A stretch of DNA of 44,641 nt from Xenococcus sp. MO_188.B8 (GCA_030065615.1 JASJDR010000066.1:1-44641), one strand, 5' to 3'. Shown: positions 17,574 through 26,459, counted from the stretch's first letter. The notes: generated from the letters alone by a model not told the origin. Program-made: numbers and translations.

Positions 17574-17582
17574 GAGAGGAGG
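17574..17582 (+). promoter_or_regulatory. Strong Shine-Dalgarno of sulfotransferase 2
   Basis: The sequence gagaggagg lies ten bases before an ATG at 17593 and seven before a TTG at 17590. It supports initiation at this point; the ATG is preferred. It stands at the end of a 231-base gap, which may also hold a separate promoter. Confidence 0.55.
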
Positions 17583-17592
17583 TTAGATTTTG

Positions 17593-18426
17593 ATGAGCAA
17601 AGTATCTCATGTAAAAGCATTTATACAAGATATAGGGTTTTACTTAGGCATAGATATTAGAAGCATTGTTGCTCCACAGAACCGATGGAAGGCTATTGGA
17701 CTACCCCATCATATACCTGAAGCAACCATATTATGCTCTTACCCTAGGTCTGGTAATACCTGGACTAGGAAATTACTAACTTATTTAGCAACAAAGGGTC
17801 AAGTAGAACCAGATATCAACAATATTGATCTTTATGTACCCGATCTTATTGATAAAAATATAGATTCATTTTTGGCAGCAGGAAAATACTCCAAGTTTTT
17901 TAAGCTTCATACTCCTAGATATTTTTATATGCCAAGGGTTATATACAATCTTAGGGATCCGCGTGATGCTGAGGCTTCTGCATATCTCTATTGGAAGCAT
18001 ATTAGTGGGCAGAAAATATCATTAGATGAATATTTATTTCGCCGATCAACACACCCCTTTGGCTTTTGGCACGAACATGTCTCGGCAGCGCATGAATTTT
18101 CTAAAATTCATCCAAAACAAATACTATTCGTTAAGTATGAGGACTTGCATGCAAATCCTGTTCAAGAACTGCAAAAAATTGCCCAGTTTTCGGGACTAGA
18201 TATAAGAAATGACTCTTTGTATCAAAAAGCTATCAATAGTTGCTTGTTAGATAAACAGAAATCGATTAGTCAGCTATCAGAAGATCCAAGAAAGAGATAT
18301 ACCGTCAGAAATGGTGAAACAAACACTTATCGTGATGTATTTTCTGACTTAGCTTTAGATCGATATATTGATTTTTGTGGAGATGTCCCTCGAAAAGTTG
18401 GATATTACTTATCTAATGTTACTTAG
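17593..18426 (+). CDS. Sulfotransferase family protein 2
   Basis: A 277-residue Sulfotransfer_1-type enzyme. The 5'-phosphosulfate loop is ILCSYPRSGNTWTRKLLTYL (about residue 46-65) and the 3'-phosphate site is NLRDPRDAEASAYLYWKH (about 117-134). The C-terminal KRYTVRNGETNTYRDVFSD resembles the KRKGxxGDWKNxF region of cytosolic sulfotransferases, which binds PAPS. It differs clearly from the sulfotransferase two genes upstream, so the two probably modify different positions or sugars. The preceding gap of 231 bases and a strong ribosome site suggest a possible internal transcription start. Confidence 0.9.
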   Translation: MSKVSHVKAFIQDIGFYLGIDIRSIVAPQNRWKAIGLPHHIPEATILCSYPRSGNTWTRKLLTYLATKGQVEPDINNIDLYVPDLIDKNIDSFLAAGKYSKFFKLHTPRYFYMPRVIYNLRDPRDAEASAYLYWKHISGQKISLDEYLFRRSTHPFGFWHEHVSAAHEFSKIHPKQILFVKYEDLHANPVQELQKIAQFSGLDIRNDSLYQKAINSCLLDKQKSISQLSEDPRKRYTVRNGETNTYRDVFSDLALDRYIDFCGDVPRKVGYYLSNVT

Positions 18427-18463
18427 TTTACTGATTTTCGGACAATTCTAATAATTCATTATC

Positions 18464-19354
18464 ATGTATGAGCCTATTGTAAGTATTATTGTCCCAGCTT
18501 ATAAAGCTGACGACTATATTCAGGAAGCACTTTCATCAATAAAAAATCAGTCATACACTAATTGGGATCTAATCATTGTCGAAGATGGCTCTGAAGGGAA
18601 AACCAAGGCTATTGTCGATAAGTTTAAGTGCGAAGTTCCAAATAATGAAGTCCTCTATATTTGGTCAGAACACCAAGGAGTGGCTGCAGCGAGAAATAGA
18701 GCGATTAATCTTGCTAAAGGAAAATACATAGCCTTTATGGATGCAGATGATATCTGGTTAAAAGATCATTTGCTCTTTGCTATAAAATCACTAGATTCAG
18801 ATGATTGTGATTTGGTGTATTCAAACGCCTCTGCATTCGATAATCTAACTAATGAATCTCTATTTGAAAAGGGTCCATCAAGAAGACAATTACTTCATTT
18901 TCCCGACTCTTTTTTTTCAGCCAAAGGCAGCTACATCGCAATTCAAACTGTCGTAATGAGAAGAAATATAACTCAGCATGTAGACTTTGACATTTCACTG
19001 ATTCGTGCCTCAGACTATGACTTTTTTGTAAGAGCAATTAATGCTGGGTATCGGTTTAAATATCTTGAATCCGTAACATGTCTATTAAGACGAGGGCATA
19101 ATTCTTTGGTAAAGGATCAATTAAGCATGTATTTTTATGATGCTTTTGTTCACATTAAAAATAGGAAATGTGATACTTACAAACTCAATACTCGAAATTG
19201 GGCAATTAAGAACTATTCAAATAAAGCAGCAGATAAGGCTTTAGAAAGCGGATACTTTGGAAAGTATTTCTATTTTACCTTTTGGGCTTTGAGAGTGTCA
19301 TTTATTTCTAATACAAAGCGTTTTTTGCAGCGTACTCTAGAGATATTAACTTAA
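18464..19354 (+). CDS. GT2 glycosyltransferase
   Basis: A 296-residue GT-A family 2 enzyme. The nucleotide-binding N-terminus reads VSIIVPAYKADDYIQEALSS, followed by IIVEDGSEG and the metal-binding FMDADDIW (about residue 90). A downstream SDYDFFVRAINAGY provides the acidic catalytic region. The C-terminal 80 residues are basic and aromatic without a clear membrane segment. AT-rich and free of HIP1, like its neighbours. It probably adds one sugar of the repeat unit; specificity unknown. No Shine-Dalgarno of note. Confidence 0.9.
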   Translation: MYEPIVSIIVPAYKADDYIQEALSSIKNQSYTNWDLIIVEDGSEGKTKAIVDKFKCEVPNNEVLYIWSEHQGVAAARNRAINLAKGKYIAFMDADDIWLKDHLLFAIKSLDSDDCDLVYSNASAFDNLTNESLFEKGPSRRQLLHFPDSFFSAKGSYIAIQTVVMRRNITQHVDFDISLIRASDYDFFVRAINAGYRFKYLESVTCLLRRGHNSLVKDQLSMYFYDAFVHIKNRKCDTYKLNTRNWAIKNYSNKAADKALESGYFGKYFYFTFWALRVSFISNTKRFLQRTLEILT

Positions 19355-19454
19355 TTCCTTAGCAAATATTACTTTTAGTCTATTATTCTGTCATAAGCTT
19401 TACAGAAGAATCATTTTGATAATCGACGATAGTTAGCAAAACAACTGCTGTCAT

Positions 19455-20720
19455 ATGAAAATCTTGATTATTAATTCAGCCGATACAAAAGGAGGTGCAT
19501 CTAAAGTAGGCTATATGCTAGCTAAAGGGTTACATGAGCGAGAACACTATGTTCTTTATCTTGTGGGGAAGCAATTTGCTAGCGATATCTTTATCGAAGA
19601 GATTTCATTTATTAATCCAGGTAATGCAAGAAAATTCTCACAAAAAGTTATTCATCGTTTAGGCATAAATCAGTTGGGTCTTCTAAATCAGTTTCCTTTT
19701 AAGTTAGGTAAATCATTTATCCAATCATTTGACCTGATTCATATTCATGACTTACCCAGCTTTAACCTGTTAGGGTTTCCCTGGCTGACTCGACTCAGAC
19801 CAACTGTTTGGACACTGCATACCTTAGCCCCATTTACTGGTAACTGTCTATACCCTTACAGCTGCGATAAATGGAAACGTAACTGTGGTCAGTGTCCGCA
19901 GTTTGGAAAATTTCCGTTGACTTGGTTACATCGAGATGCATCAGGATTGAACCTACGAGCCAAGCGGTTCATATATGGTCTCAGTTGTCTGCACATAGTG
20001 GGAGTTTCTGAATGGGTAAGTTATCAAGCTAAGCAGAGTATCCTCGGCAGATTTCCTATTCATACTATTCTTAATCCAGTTGATACCGAGATATATCACC
20101 CCCTTAGTCAAAAAGCTGAATTACGTCGCAAGTTTGGTATTCCTGAAGAGGCAAACGTTATTCTCTTCTCAGTATCAGGCAAAGTTGAAGACACTCGAAA
20201 AGGGCTCGACATCATATTGGATGCTTTGCCTAAGCTAAAAACAACTAACATTTATCTGATTCCTTTAGGAATTGCTGCTGCGGGCTCAGAAGTAGCTACA
20301 AAACTTACAGCCTATTCTCATAGGCCATTTGAACATATTGCTAATCCTCATAAACTCAACCAATTACTTAATGCGGCTGATTTATTATGGCACCCGAGTC
20401 GAGCTGACACTTCTTCGCTCATGAGTCTTGAAGCCTGTGCTGCTGGTATAGCTGTTATAGCAGCAGATGTAGGTGGCGTTAGGGAAATTGTCAAACATGG
20501 TGAAACAGGATATCTGATCCCAGCTAATGATCCGGAGGCACTTGCAGAGAAAACAGACTTATTTTTTTCACTGCCCCAGGAGCAAAGAAGAAAGATGGGA
20601 AAGCAAGCTCGACAGCGAGTTGAGGTGCAGTTTAGCCTGAAGCAGTTTCTAGATAATCATGAATCTTTTTATGAAGAAATCCTAAAAACTGGATGTCGTG
20701 TTGTCCCCGTAAAAAACTAA
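19455..20720 (+). CDS. GT4 glycosyltransferase, WcaC-like
   Basis: A 421-residue GT-B enzyme of family 4. The N-terminus MKILIINSADTKGGASKVGY has the glycine-rich acceptor loop. Residues about 130-150 contain a cysteine motif (GNCLYPYSCDKWKRNCGQCP) found in WcaC-like colanic-acid glycosyltransferases, probably a structural metal or disulfide site. The donor domain has KVEDTRKGLD and the EX7E-like DTSSLMSLE, where Asp replaces the first Glu, then GVREIVKHGETGYLI. A new fragmentary GT2 gene begins 29 bases after its stop. Confidence 0.88.
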   Translation: MKILIINSADTKGGASKVGYMLAKGLHEREHYVLYLVGKQFASDIFIEEISFINPGNARKFSQKVIHRLGINQLGLLNQFPFKLGKSFIQSFDLIHIHDLPSFNLLGFPWLTRLRPTVWTLHTLAPFTGNCLYPYSCDKWKRNCGQCPQFGKFPLTWLHRDASGLNLRAKRFIYGLSCLHIVGVSEWVSYQAKQSILGRFPIHTILNPVDTEIYHPLSQKAELRRKFGIPEEANVILFSVSGKVEDTRKGLDIILDALPKLKTTNIYLIPLGIAAAGSEVATKLTAYSHRPFEHIANPHKLNQLLNAADLLWHPSRADTSSLMSLEACAAGIAVIAADVGGVREIVKHGETGYLIPANDPEALAEKTDLFFSLPQEQRRKMGKQARQRVEVQFSLKQFLDNHESFYEEILKTGCRVVPVKN

Positions 20721-20749
20721 TTTATACCTCATTTTACTCTTGTCTACTT

Positions 20750-21097
20750 ATGAGTGAACTCCCCGTTATTTCTATCGTCACTCCGTGCTTTAATGCAGAA
20801 TCTTTTTTGGAGAATGCGATTGAATCTATCCTCTCACAAGAATATCCACGACTTGAGTATTACATCATTGATGGAGGTTCAACAGATCGGAGTGTTGATA
20901 TTATAAAAAAATATTTTAGAGATCAGATATATGCCGTTTTAGCCAAGATAGTTAACACACTGCCCTGTCTACCTAGAGAAAACGCTACTCTCCATCCTGA
21001 TTTCAAGTTTCAGTTTTCCAGAAGTCAAAAATTGAAGTGGCGTGTTCGAAATGTTAAACAGCGAGTAGAAGACCTGCTGGAGATGAAATATGCTTAA
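20750..21097 (+). pseudogene. GT2 glycosyltransferase remnant lacking its core
   Basis: The first 56 residues are a normal GT2 nucleotide-binding start (ISIVTPCFNAESFLENAIES, YYIIDGGSTDRSVDIIKKY). The metal-binding DXD, the acceptor region and the rest of the fold are absent; the protein passes straight into an unrelated 55-residue basic tail ending VEDLLEMKYA. At 115 residues it is far too short for a GT2 (about 300), so an internal deletion is likely. The start is the ATG at 20750; an upstream in-frame start at 20693 lies inside the preceding gene. Its stop overlaps the following ATG by eight bases, so its translation may still serve to couple the next gene. Confidence 0.7.
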
Positions 21098-22127
21098 GAG
21101 CCGTCAGTCTGTAGATATAGCTGCCGAGAAAACCCTCGAATTTTCGCGGCTAAATACTGATGCAATTCTACCAGATTCAGCCTACCTTGACACTATTCCT
21201 ATTCAGCTAAATAGTGATCGAGAGGTTTGGCACGCCTTTCTGAGTTCTCATTCTGAATTGACGAATTGGACATCGAAGGTGAGTGGTCGTACAGTTGTCA
21301 TCGATCTGGATGAAACGCTACTCATTAATAGCCAAATTTGCCCTGAGCTTTGGCAGGTAGGACGAGGATATCAAGACTGGACAATCTATTCTGCCTATAA
21401 ATATGCCTTTATGGGGAAGACGTGGCAAGGTCATCTTCGTAAGGCATTGGGTAAACCGCACTATGACACTACAGATGTGCAGAAATATCCTTTCCTCAAA
21501 AATCCCCGCCATATTGTTATGTTTCGACCGGGTATGTTATCTGGTCTAGATTGGCTCAAGACTCAAGGAGTACAGTTAATCCTAGTTACTGCCAGTGCCC
21601 AGCAGAGGGTTGATTATCTCCTAAAGCGTTTTCCGTTAATGGCTGAAGTATTTGATGGACATATTATTACCGCAAACGATATGGCAAGTTACTATCTGAC
21701 AACTGCTCAACAGTACCAGGTAAGAAAAGATCAAGCTTCATCCCAGATTCACCGTCAACGACCCTTTTCATTAGCGGCTAAAACTCCTGCATTGGTTAGC
21801 TCAATTCTCGATATTGGCGACTACGATTTAATCGTCGATGATTCTACCATGACCGCTGAGCTATTTAGTATGACAGAACTGCGTCACAGACTCCTCTGGG
21901 TGCGTTCGGATTTGCCTGTAGGAGGATATGGTTTACAAATAATTGCGGAAATTGTTGCCCGACTCACCCAGAGACTTTACTCACAGCCTCTGAAAGATCA
22001 TCAAATATTGCAGCTACAGCCCGATTTAAGGTACGACCAGTTTACTAAGGCGAGGCACCCTCCGGTTCGTTTAGAAGATCCCTATTATTGGCCGTTGTGT
22101 CATTTCTCTGACCAACTGTCGATCTAA
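21090..22127 (+). CDS. HAD-superfamily protein, NIF-like phosphatase
   Basis: A 345-residue soluble protein with a HAD phosphatase core. Motif I is VVIDLDETLLIN (Asp 72 and Asp 74), motif II is LILVTASAQQRVDYLL (about residues 166-181) and motif III is YDLIVDDSTMT (about 245-255), with a preceding lysine candidate in LAAKTPALVSS. DLDETL is the form seen in the NIF/FCP-like branch. Substrate unknown: it could dephosphorylate a sugar phosphate or nucleotide-sugar intermediate, or a protein. The N-terminal 65 residues and the C-terminal 70 are not recognised. It overlaps the GT2 remnant by eight bases and lies ten to twenty bases before the next glycosyltransferase, so it is part of the operon. 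Confidence 0.75.
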   Translation: MLKSRQSVDIAAEKTLEFSRLNTDAILPDSAYLDTIPIQLNSDREVWHAFLSSHSELTNWTSKVSGRTVVIDLDETLLINSQICPELWQVGRGYQDWTIYSAYKYAFMGKTWQGHLRKALGKPHYDTTDVQKYPFLKNPRHIVMFRPGMLSGLDWLKTQGVQLILVTASAQQRVDYLLKRFPLMAEVFDGHIITANDMASYYLTTAQQYQVRKDQASSQIHRQRPFSLAAKTPALVSSILDIGDYDLIVDDSTMTAELFSMTELRHRLLWVRSDLPVGGYGLQIIAEIVARLTQRLYSQPLKDHQILQLQPDLRYDQFTKARHPPVRLEDPYYWPLCHFSDQLSI

Positions 22128-22146
22128 ATTTTAACCAGTGAAAATC

Positions 22147-23046
22147 ATGAACAAGCATACTGTACCAAAAGATGCGGTTGCGATCATCGTCATGAATCGC
22201 GATCGCCCAGATATTACAGACAGGGTAGTTGAGCAGGTTCAAAAAATGGGAGAAGGTTTAGATGTATCTCTATTTGTCGTCGAGGCTGGTAGTCATCCTG
22301 ATAAGCGATCGCAATATATGACCCACTATTTTCGCGATCGCAACTACAAAGGTCGATACTATGCATTTAACCAAGGTTTAAAGTTTGCCCATCAGGAAAC
22401 ATCAGAATACGATTACTATTGGTTTGTAGTAAATGACATTATTTTTCCTAAAGGGGAAGATACCCTGAGACTTCTCTGGGAAGCAATGCAAGATGCTCCC
22501 CAAATGGCATGTATAGCTCCTGGAGAACCAGAAGCCAAAGATTATCGAGGTTGTTATCCAAAGCCAAATAGTAAATGGCATAAAGCTTCTACTTTACACG
22601 GTTTAGCGATGCTAATGCGAGGAAAAGCTTATAGAGAAGTAGGATATTGTAGCCCTAAGTTTCATTATTCTCAAGGTGCCAGTACAGAGTTAGCCTATCA
22701 ACTATATAAAGCAGGTTGGTTTCTAGCTTACTCAGATAGAGCTCATGTTTATCATGACCAAAGCGGTAGCACTTATGGCGTAGTTACCAAAATTTCACGT
22801 CATGAATATCATCTTAGAGCGAGAAATTTTGCCTCAAAATATTTTCGTAAAAAATATGGTGCTCAATGGGATCGGATATTTACCTCTGTATTGCCTCCCG
22901 ACATTGAAGAAAATACTTTTCCTTGGCAGAAGGAAGTATGGGAAAACAAAATGAAGCGAAATTGGAAGGAGTTTTATCCTTGGTTTTGGCAATTTGGTAG
23001 TCAAATTAAAAATATATTACGAGCAACGAAATTAATTAAAAATTAA
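22147..23046 (+). CDS. GT-A glycosyltransferase, GT2-like
   Basis: About 299 residues. The N-terminus AVAIIVMNRDRPDITDRVVE and the central YYWFVVNDIIFPKGEDTLRL resemble GT2-like enzymes, though the metal site reads NDI rather than a classical DXD. Later blocks ASTLHGLAMLMRGKAYREVG, GASTELAYQLYKAGW and SDRAHVYHDQSGST match acceptor-side elements of such proteins, including an acidic catalytic candidate. The tail is rich in Trp and Lys. ATG at 22147 is chosen; a GTG three codons upstream is possible. Two HIP1 sites lie in the gene, unlike the AT-rich genes before it. Confidence 0.75.
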   Translation: MNKHTVPKDAVAIIVMNRDRPDITDRVVEQVQKMGEGLDVSLFVVEAGSHPDKRSQYMTHYFRDRNYKGRYYAFNQGLKFAHQETSEYDYYWFVVNDIIFPKGEDTLRLLWEAMQDAPQMACIAPGEPEAKDYRGCYPKPNSKWHKASTLHGLAMLMRGKAYREVGYCSPKFHYSQGASTELAYQLYKAGWFLAYSDRAHVYHDQSGSTYGVVTKISRHEYHLRARNFASKYFRKKYGAQWDRIFTSVLPPDIEENTFPWQKEVWENKMKRNWKEFYPWFWQFGSQIKNILRATKLIKN

Positions 23047-23101
23047 AGTTTTTTGCTCCCCCTCTACAAACCTCACTATTTAAGAATCCTTAAAATCAAT
23101 T

Positions 23102-24004
23102 ATGTCTCTAGGAGCATTGGCGCTTAAAGTTCGTCAAAAATATGAGCACGGCTTTCAAGTTGCCTATTATCGTGACACTGTGCGCCCCTCCATCCTCACA
23201 ACCCAACCGATCGCTCACACTAATGATCGTACTTGTGAAATTCATGTCTTGACCTGTGCCAAGGACTGGTTGAATTTAGTTTGGACACTTAAAACCTTTT
23301 ATTACTATTCAAACCGTCGTTACGCTCTTTGTATCCACGATGATGGCACCTTAACAGATAGCGATCTCGCTATCATAAAACATCATTTCCCCAATGCCCG
23401 ACTCATCGAGCGTTCCACTGCCGATGAAAATATTTTCTCCCATTTAGATTCTCATCCTCGTTGCCTAGAGTTTCGTAAAACCAATCATCTCTCTCCCAAG
23501 CTTTTTGATTTTCCAGCTTATCTAGAGAGCGATCGCATGTTGTTGCTAGATAGTGATATTCTCTTCTTTGCCGAACCAACAGCACTACTCCAGCGTATTG
23601 AAGATCCCAACTATCGATTAAATACAGTTAATGGAGATGTTGTCAGTGCCTATACCGTCAATCCAGCGATCATTCAGGAGACGTGCGGGTTTGAAGTAAT
23701 TGATCGATTTAACTCTGGTTTAGGACTGATTCACAAAGCTTCGCTTAACTTAGATTGGATTGAAGAATTTTTAGCCATGCCCGATATCATCGGTCACTTC
23801 TGGCGCATTGAGCAAACTCTATATGCGCTGTGTAGTTCTCGTTTTGGCGTTGAGTTATTGCCACCAGAGTATGATGTGCATCTTGAAGAGGGAACCAATG
23901 GATTTCCCAGTCGTCACTATGTCGGGAAAATTAGACATTTGATGTATGGCGAGGGAATTCGCTATCTAACAAAAAATTGCTTCCTCAAACAATTAAGGGC
24001 TTAA
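23102..24004 (+). CDS. GT-A glycosyltransferase with DXD motif (GT8-like)
   Basis: A 300-residue protein. After a poorly conserved leader come CEIHVLTCAKDWLNLVWTLK and YALCIHDDGTLTDSDLAII, typical of nucleotide-sugar transferases that place an early aspartate in the donor pocket. The metal-binding site is RMLLLDSDILFF (DSD, about residue 146). FNSGLGLIHK and HFWRIEQTLYALC provide the later acceptor-side motifs. Family GT8 or a close GT-A clan is likely but not certain; sugar not determinable. It lies 55 bases after the previous gene and 24 bases before a GT4. Confidence 0.72.
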   Translation: MSLGALALKVRQKYEHGFQVAYYRDTVRPSILTTQPIAHTNDRTCEIHVLTCAKDWLNLVWTLKTFYYYSNRRYALCIHDDGTLTDSDLAIIKHHFPNARLIERSTADENIFSHLDSHPRCLEFRKTNHLSPKLFDFPAYLESDRMLLLDSDILFFAEPTALLQRIEDPNYRLNTVNGDVVSAYTVNPAIIQETCGFEVIDRFNSGLGLIHKASLNLDWIEEFLAMPDIIGHFWRIEQTLYALCSSRFGVELLPPEYDVHLEEGTNGFPSRHYVGKIRHLMYGEGIRYLTKNCFLKQLRA

Positions 24005-24028
24005 GCACCCATTATCTACTTCCTCACC

Positions 24029-25090
24029 ATGCAAGTTCTTATGATGCCAGATTATCGCATTGATAATCCCTACCAGACCCTTTTAACTAAAGCATTGCGG
24101 CAAGAAGAAGTGAATGTTAGCTTCCCTTCAGGATATCGCCGTGTGTTCCCTATTTATAGAGCTATTCAAACAAATTCTGCATCGATTTCAGTTTTACACT
24201 TGCATTGGCTCGATCCTTATCTCAAGGGAGACAACACTCTTGTGAAATTAGTCTATTGTGTCAAATTGTTAATAGATATCCTATTAACCCGGTGGGCAGG
24301 GATAAAAATTGTCTGGACAGTTCACAATATTGTTGCCCATAACTCTAAATTTCCTCGTTTGGAACTGTGGACACAGCGAATGTTAGCCAAGTTAATTGAT
24401 CGCGCGATCGTGCATCATAGTGCTGGGGTAGATGAGATTACTCAAAGGTACAAGCTTCCCTCCTCTAAGATAGAAGTTATTCCCCACGGGCACTATCGCG
24501 ATGTTTATGAGAGTGCGATCGATCCTTTAGAAGCTCGGCAGCAACTGGGATTGCCCGAATCTGGGAAAATCTATTTGAATCTAGGCATGTTGAAGCCTTA
24601 TAAAGGAATTGAACGGCTATTACAACTTTGGCAAGATAATCAAGCCATTTTAGATGGCAATACCTTACTGATTGCTGGCAAAGCTCTAGACAATCGCTAT
24701 GGGCAAATCCTTGCACAGCAGGCTTCTGAAACAAAAAACATTATCCTCCACAATAAATTTATAGAAAATGACCGAATTCATTTGTATTTCAGCGCAGCTG
24801 ATATTGTAGTGCTGCCTTTTGAACAGATTCTTACATCCGGTAGTCTGATCCTCGCCATGTCCTATGGCAAACCTGTAATTGCACCCCGATTGGGTAGCAT
24901 TCCCGAAACGATAGGTGCAGCAGATTGGTTACTTTATAACCCTAACGAAGAACGAGGTTTATTACATGCGATTAAAGACAGCACCCAAGTTGATTTAGAT
25001 GCGCTGGGGCAATTAGTTAGTCAGATGTGCGATCGCTGGGATTGGAACGCGATCGCCCAGAAAACTTTGCAAGTTTATCAAAATGCCTGA
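24029..25090 (+). CDS. GT4 glycosyltransferase
   Basis: A 353-residue GT-B protein. The acceptor domain includes VLHLHWLDPY and KIVWTVHNIVAHN; the donor domain begins at GKIYLNLGMLKPYKGIERLL. The nucleotide-binding element reads PFEQILTSGSLILAMSYGKP, in which the second Glu of EX7E is replaced, as seen in a GT4 branch with TSGSL. Function is consistent with adding a hexose or uronic acid to the repeat unit. The last codons and a Uma2 relic overlap, so the gene probably ended near a rearrangement point but is itself intact. Confidence 0.87.
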   Translation: MQVLMMPDYRIDNPYQTLLTKALRQEEVNVSFPSGYRRVFPIYRAIQTNSASISVLHLHWLDPYLKGDNTLVKLVYCVKLLIDILLTRWAGIKIVWTVHNIVAHNSKFPRLELWTQRMLAKLIDRAIVHHSAGVDEITQRYKLPSSKIEVIPHGHYRDVYESAIDPLEARQQLGLPESGKIYLNLGMLKPYKGIERLLQLWQDNQAILDGNTLLIAGKALDNRYGQILAQQASETKNIILHNKFIENDRIHLYFSAADIVVLPFEQILTSGSLILAMSYGKPVIAPRLGSIPETIGAADWLLYNPNEERGLLHAIKDSTQVDLDALGQLVSQMCDRWDWNAIAQKTLQVYQNA

Positions 25091-25095
25091 GCCTC

Positions 25096-25192
25096 GTTAC
25101 CACAACGAATCGTACGAGAACGTCAACGGGCAGAACGACTGGCTAGCGTTTACGAGAATTAGGCATCGATCCAGACCAAATATCAAGGAAAA
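25096..25192 (+). pseudogene. Uma2-family endonuclease C-terminal relic
   Basis: In two frames the sequence spells the usual C-terminus of Uma2 (DUF820) proteins: RIVRERQRAERLAS, then after a one-base shift LRELGIDPDQI. Only this tail remains. Uma2 genes are very abundant in cyanobacteria and often found as fragments. A 62-residue open frame covering the same bases in the third frame is not a gene. Confidence 0.65.
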
Positions 25193-25211
25193 TCCTACAA
25201 AATTGACTCTC

Positions 25212-25233
25212 AACCTTGCTTTGAGGTTTTTTT
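25212..25233 (+). terminator. Possible rho-independent terminator
   Basis: A five-base stem (aacct / aggtt) with a seven-base loop is followed by a run of T. The stem is short and its strength low. It lies between the GT4 gene and the next GT2, in a 298-base gap, and could end or attenuate the upstream transcript. Confidence 0.35.
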
Positions 25234-25388
25234 CGTGTTTTATTGAGTGCGATCGCCTCCCTATAATTTAGTCCACCCTATCCAAAATTACTTACACCAA
25301 GACCATGCTGCCGAAAGTCATTATCTTAATTCCCTGTAGGTTTTTATGTATTAAGCTAACTATTTAGTTAAAAAGAGAGCCGACTTAA

Positions 25389-26441
25389 ATGGATTGGAAA
25401 ACACCGTGTCAAGAAAACTCAACATATATGTCAGTTATACCTAATCATCAAATGCCGCATGTAAAGACAGGGCTGTCAGTAATTGTTTGTACTTTTAATA
25501 ATTGTGATCTATTGAGAGACTGTTTAAATTGCTTTAAGGAACAAGATTTTAGTTTTGATCACTATTTTGAGTTGTTAGTCATCGATAACAATTCAACTGA
25601 CAAAACAAAAGATGTTGTAGATAGCTTTATAGAGGACAGGTGCATTCCTAACTTAAGATATATTTTTGAAGCTCAACCTGGTTTAACTAATGCACGTTTA
25701 GCTGGCATAAAAAACTCAGCTTGTGATTGGATCGCATTTATTGATGACGATGTACGAGTTCAGGGGACTTGGTTACACGCAGCACTTGCCTTTATTCAAG
25801 GTCATCCTAAGGCTGGTGTTATTAGCGGTAGAATTCAGATCCAATATCAAGAAACTCCATCAGTAGCCGCACTTAAATGTGAAGCTGCTTTATGTAAGAT
25901 TGATAATGGGACACAAGAATTTAAATTACAATCTAGAGGACCTGCTATTCGTATGGCTGGTGCTGCAATCATTCTACAAAAGAAAGCACTAATAGAAACA
26001 GGTTGGCTTAAGAAGCGTTTCTTGATCGATCGCACAGGCAAAAGCCTAAGCTCTGGAGGAGATACAGAGATCATCTTAAGAATTAAGAATAAAGGATGGG
26101 AAATTTGGTATACCCCTTCTCTCAATGCAACACATCTGATTCCACCTACACGAACGACAATTAATTACTTGTGTCGATTACACCGAGGAATAGCCCGCAC
26201 TAGTGCCCAATTAAGGCTGATCGGAATGGAAGGAAAAGTTCCCCTTATTTTGCAATTGAAGAATTTATTAGCTGATATAACTTTTACAACTAGACGGATC
26301 GGTGCGTGGATATTCCACGATTTATTGAGGCATCGACGTTTGGGTGATAAAAGACTAGTTCAAATCTTTGAAGGTATTGGCAGAGTGGAGAGCTGTATTG
26401 AATTACTTCTGAATCCCCTTAAGATTGAAAATTTATCATAA
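25389..26441 (+). CDS. GT2 glycosyltransferase, HpsE-like
   Basis: A 350-residue GT-A enzyme. A 27-residue leader is followed by LSVIVCTFNNCDLLRDCLNC, LLVIDNNSTDKTKDVV and the metal site WIAFIDDDVRVQGTW (about residue 118). SGGDTEIILRIKNKGWEIWY supplies the acidic acceptor region typical of the hormogonium-polysaccharide HpsE group. Residues after 260 form an amphipathic, membrane-associating helical region (LILQLKNLLADITF). The likely role is adding a sugar of the repeat unit. The gene follows the 298-base gap and may begin a new transcript. Confidence 0.88.
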   Translation: MDWKTPCQENSTYMSVIPNHQMPHVKTGLSVIVCTFNNCDLLRDCLNCFKEQDFSFDHYFELLVIDNNSTDKTKDVVDSFIEDRCIPNLRYIFEAQPGLTNARLAGIKNSACDWIAFIDDDVRVQGTWLHAALAFIQGHPKAGVISGRIQIQYQETPSVAALKCEAALCKIDNGTQEFKLQSRGPAIRMAGAAIILQKKALIETGWLKKRFLIDRTGKSLSSGGDTEIILRIKNKGWEIWYTPSLNATHLIPPTRTTINYLCRLHRGIARTSAQLRLIGMEGKVPLILQLKNLLADITFTTRRIGAWIFHDLLRHRRLGDKRLVQIFEGIGRVESCIELLLNPLKIENLS

Positions 26442-26459
26442 TAGCAAGGACATGAACTT

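Noticed and set aside
20693-20749. Extended start of the GT2 remnant
   Set aside because: The 19 codons overlap the end of the previous GT4; GT2 homology begins right at the ATG at 20750.
25083-25271. A 62-residue open frame overlapping the GT4 stop
   Set aside because: Its bases are better explained by the out-of-frame Uma2 tail relic; the protein has no family features.
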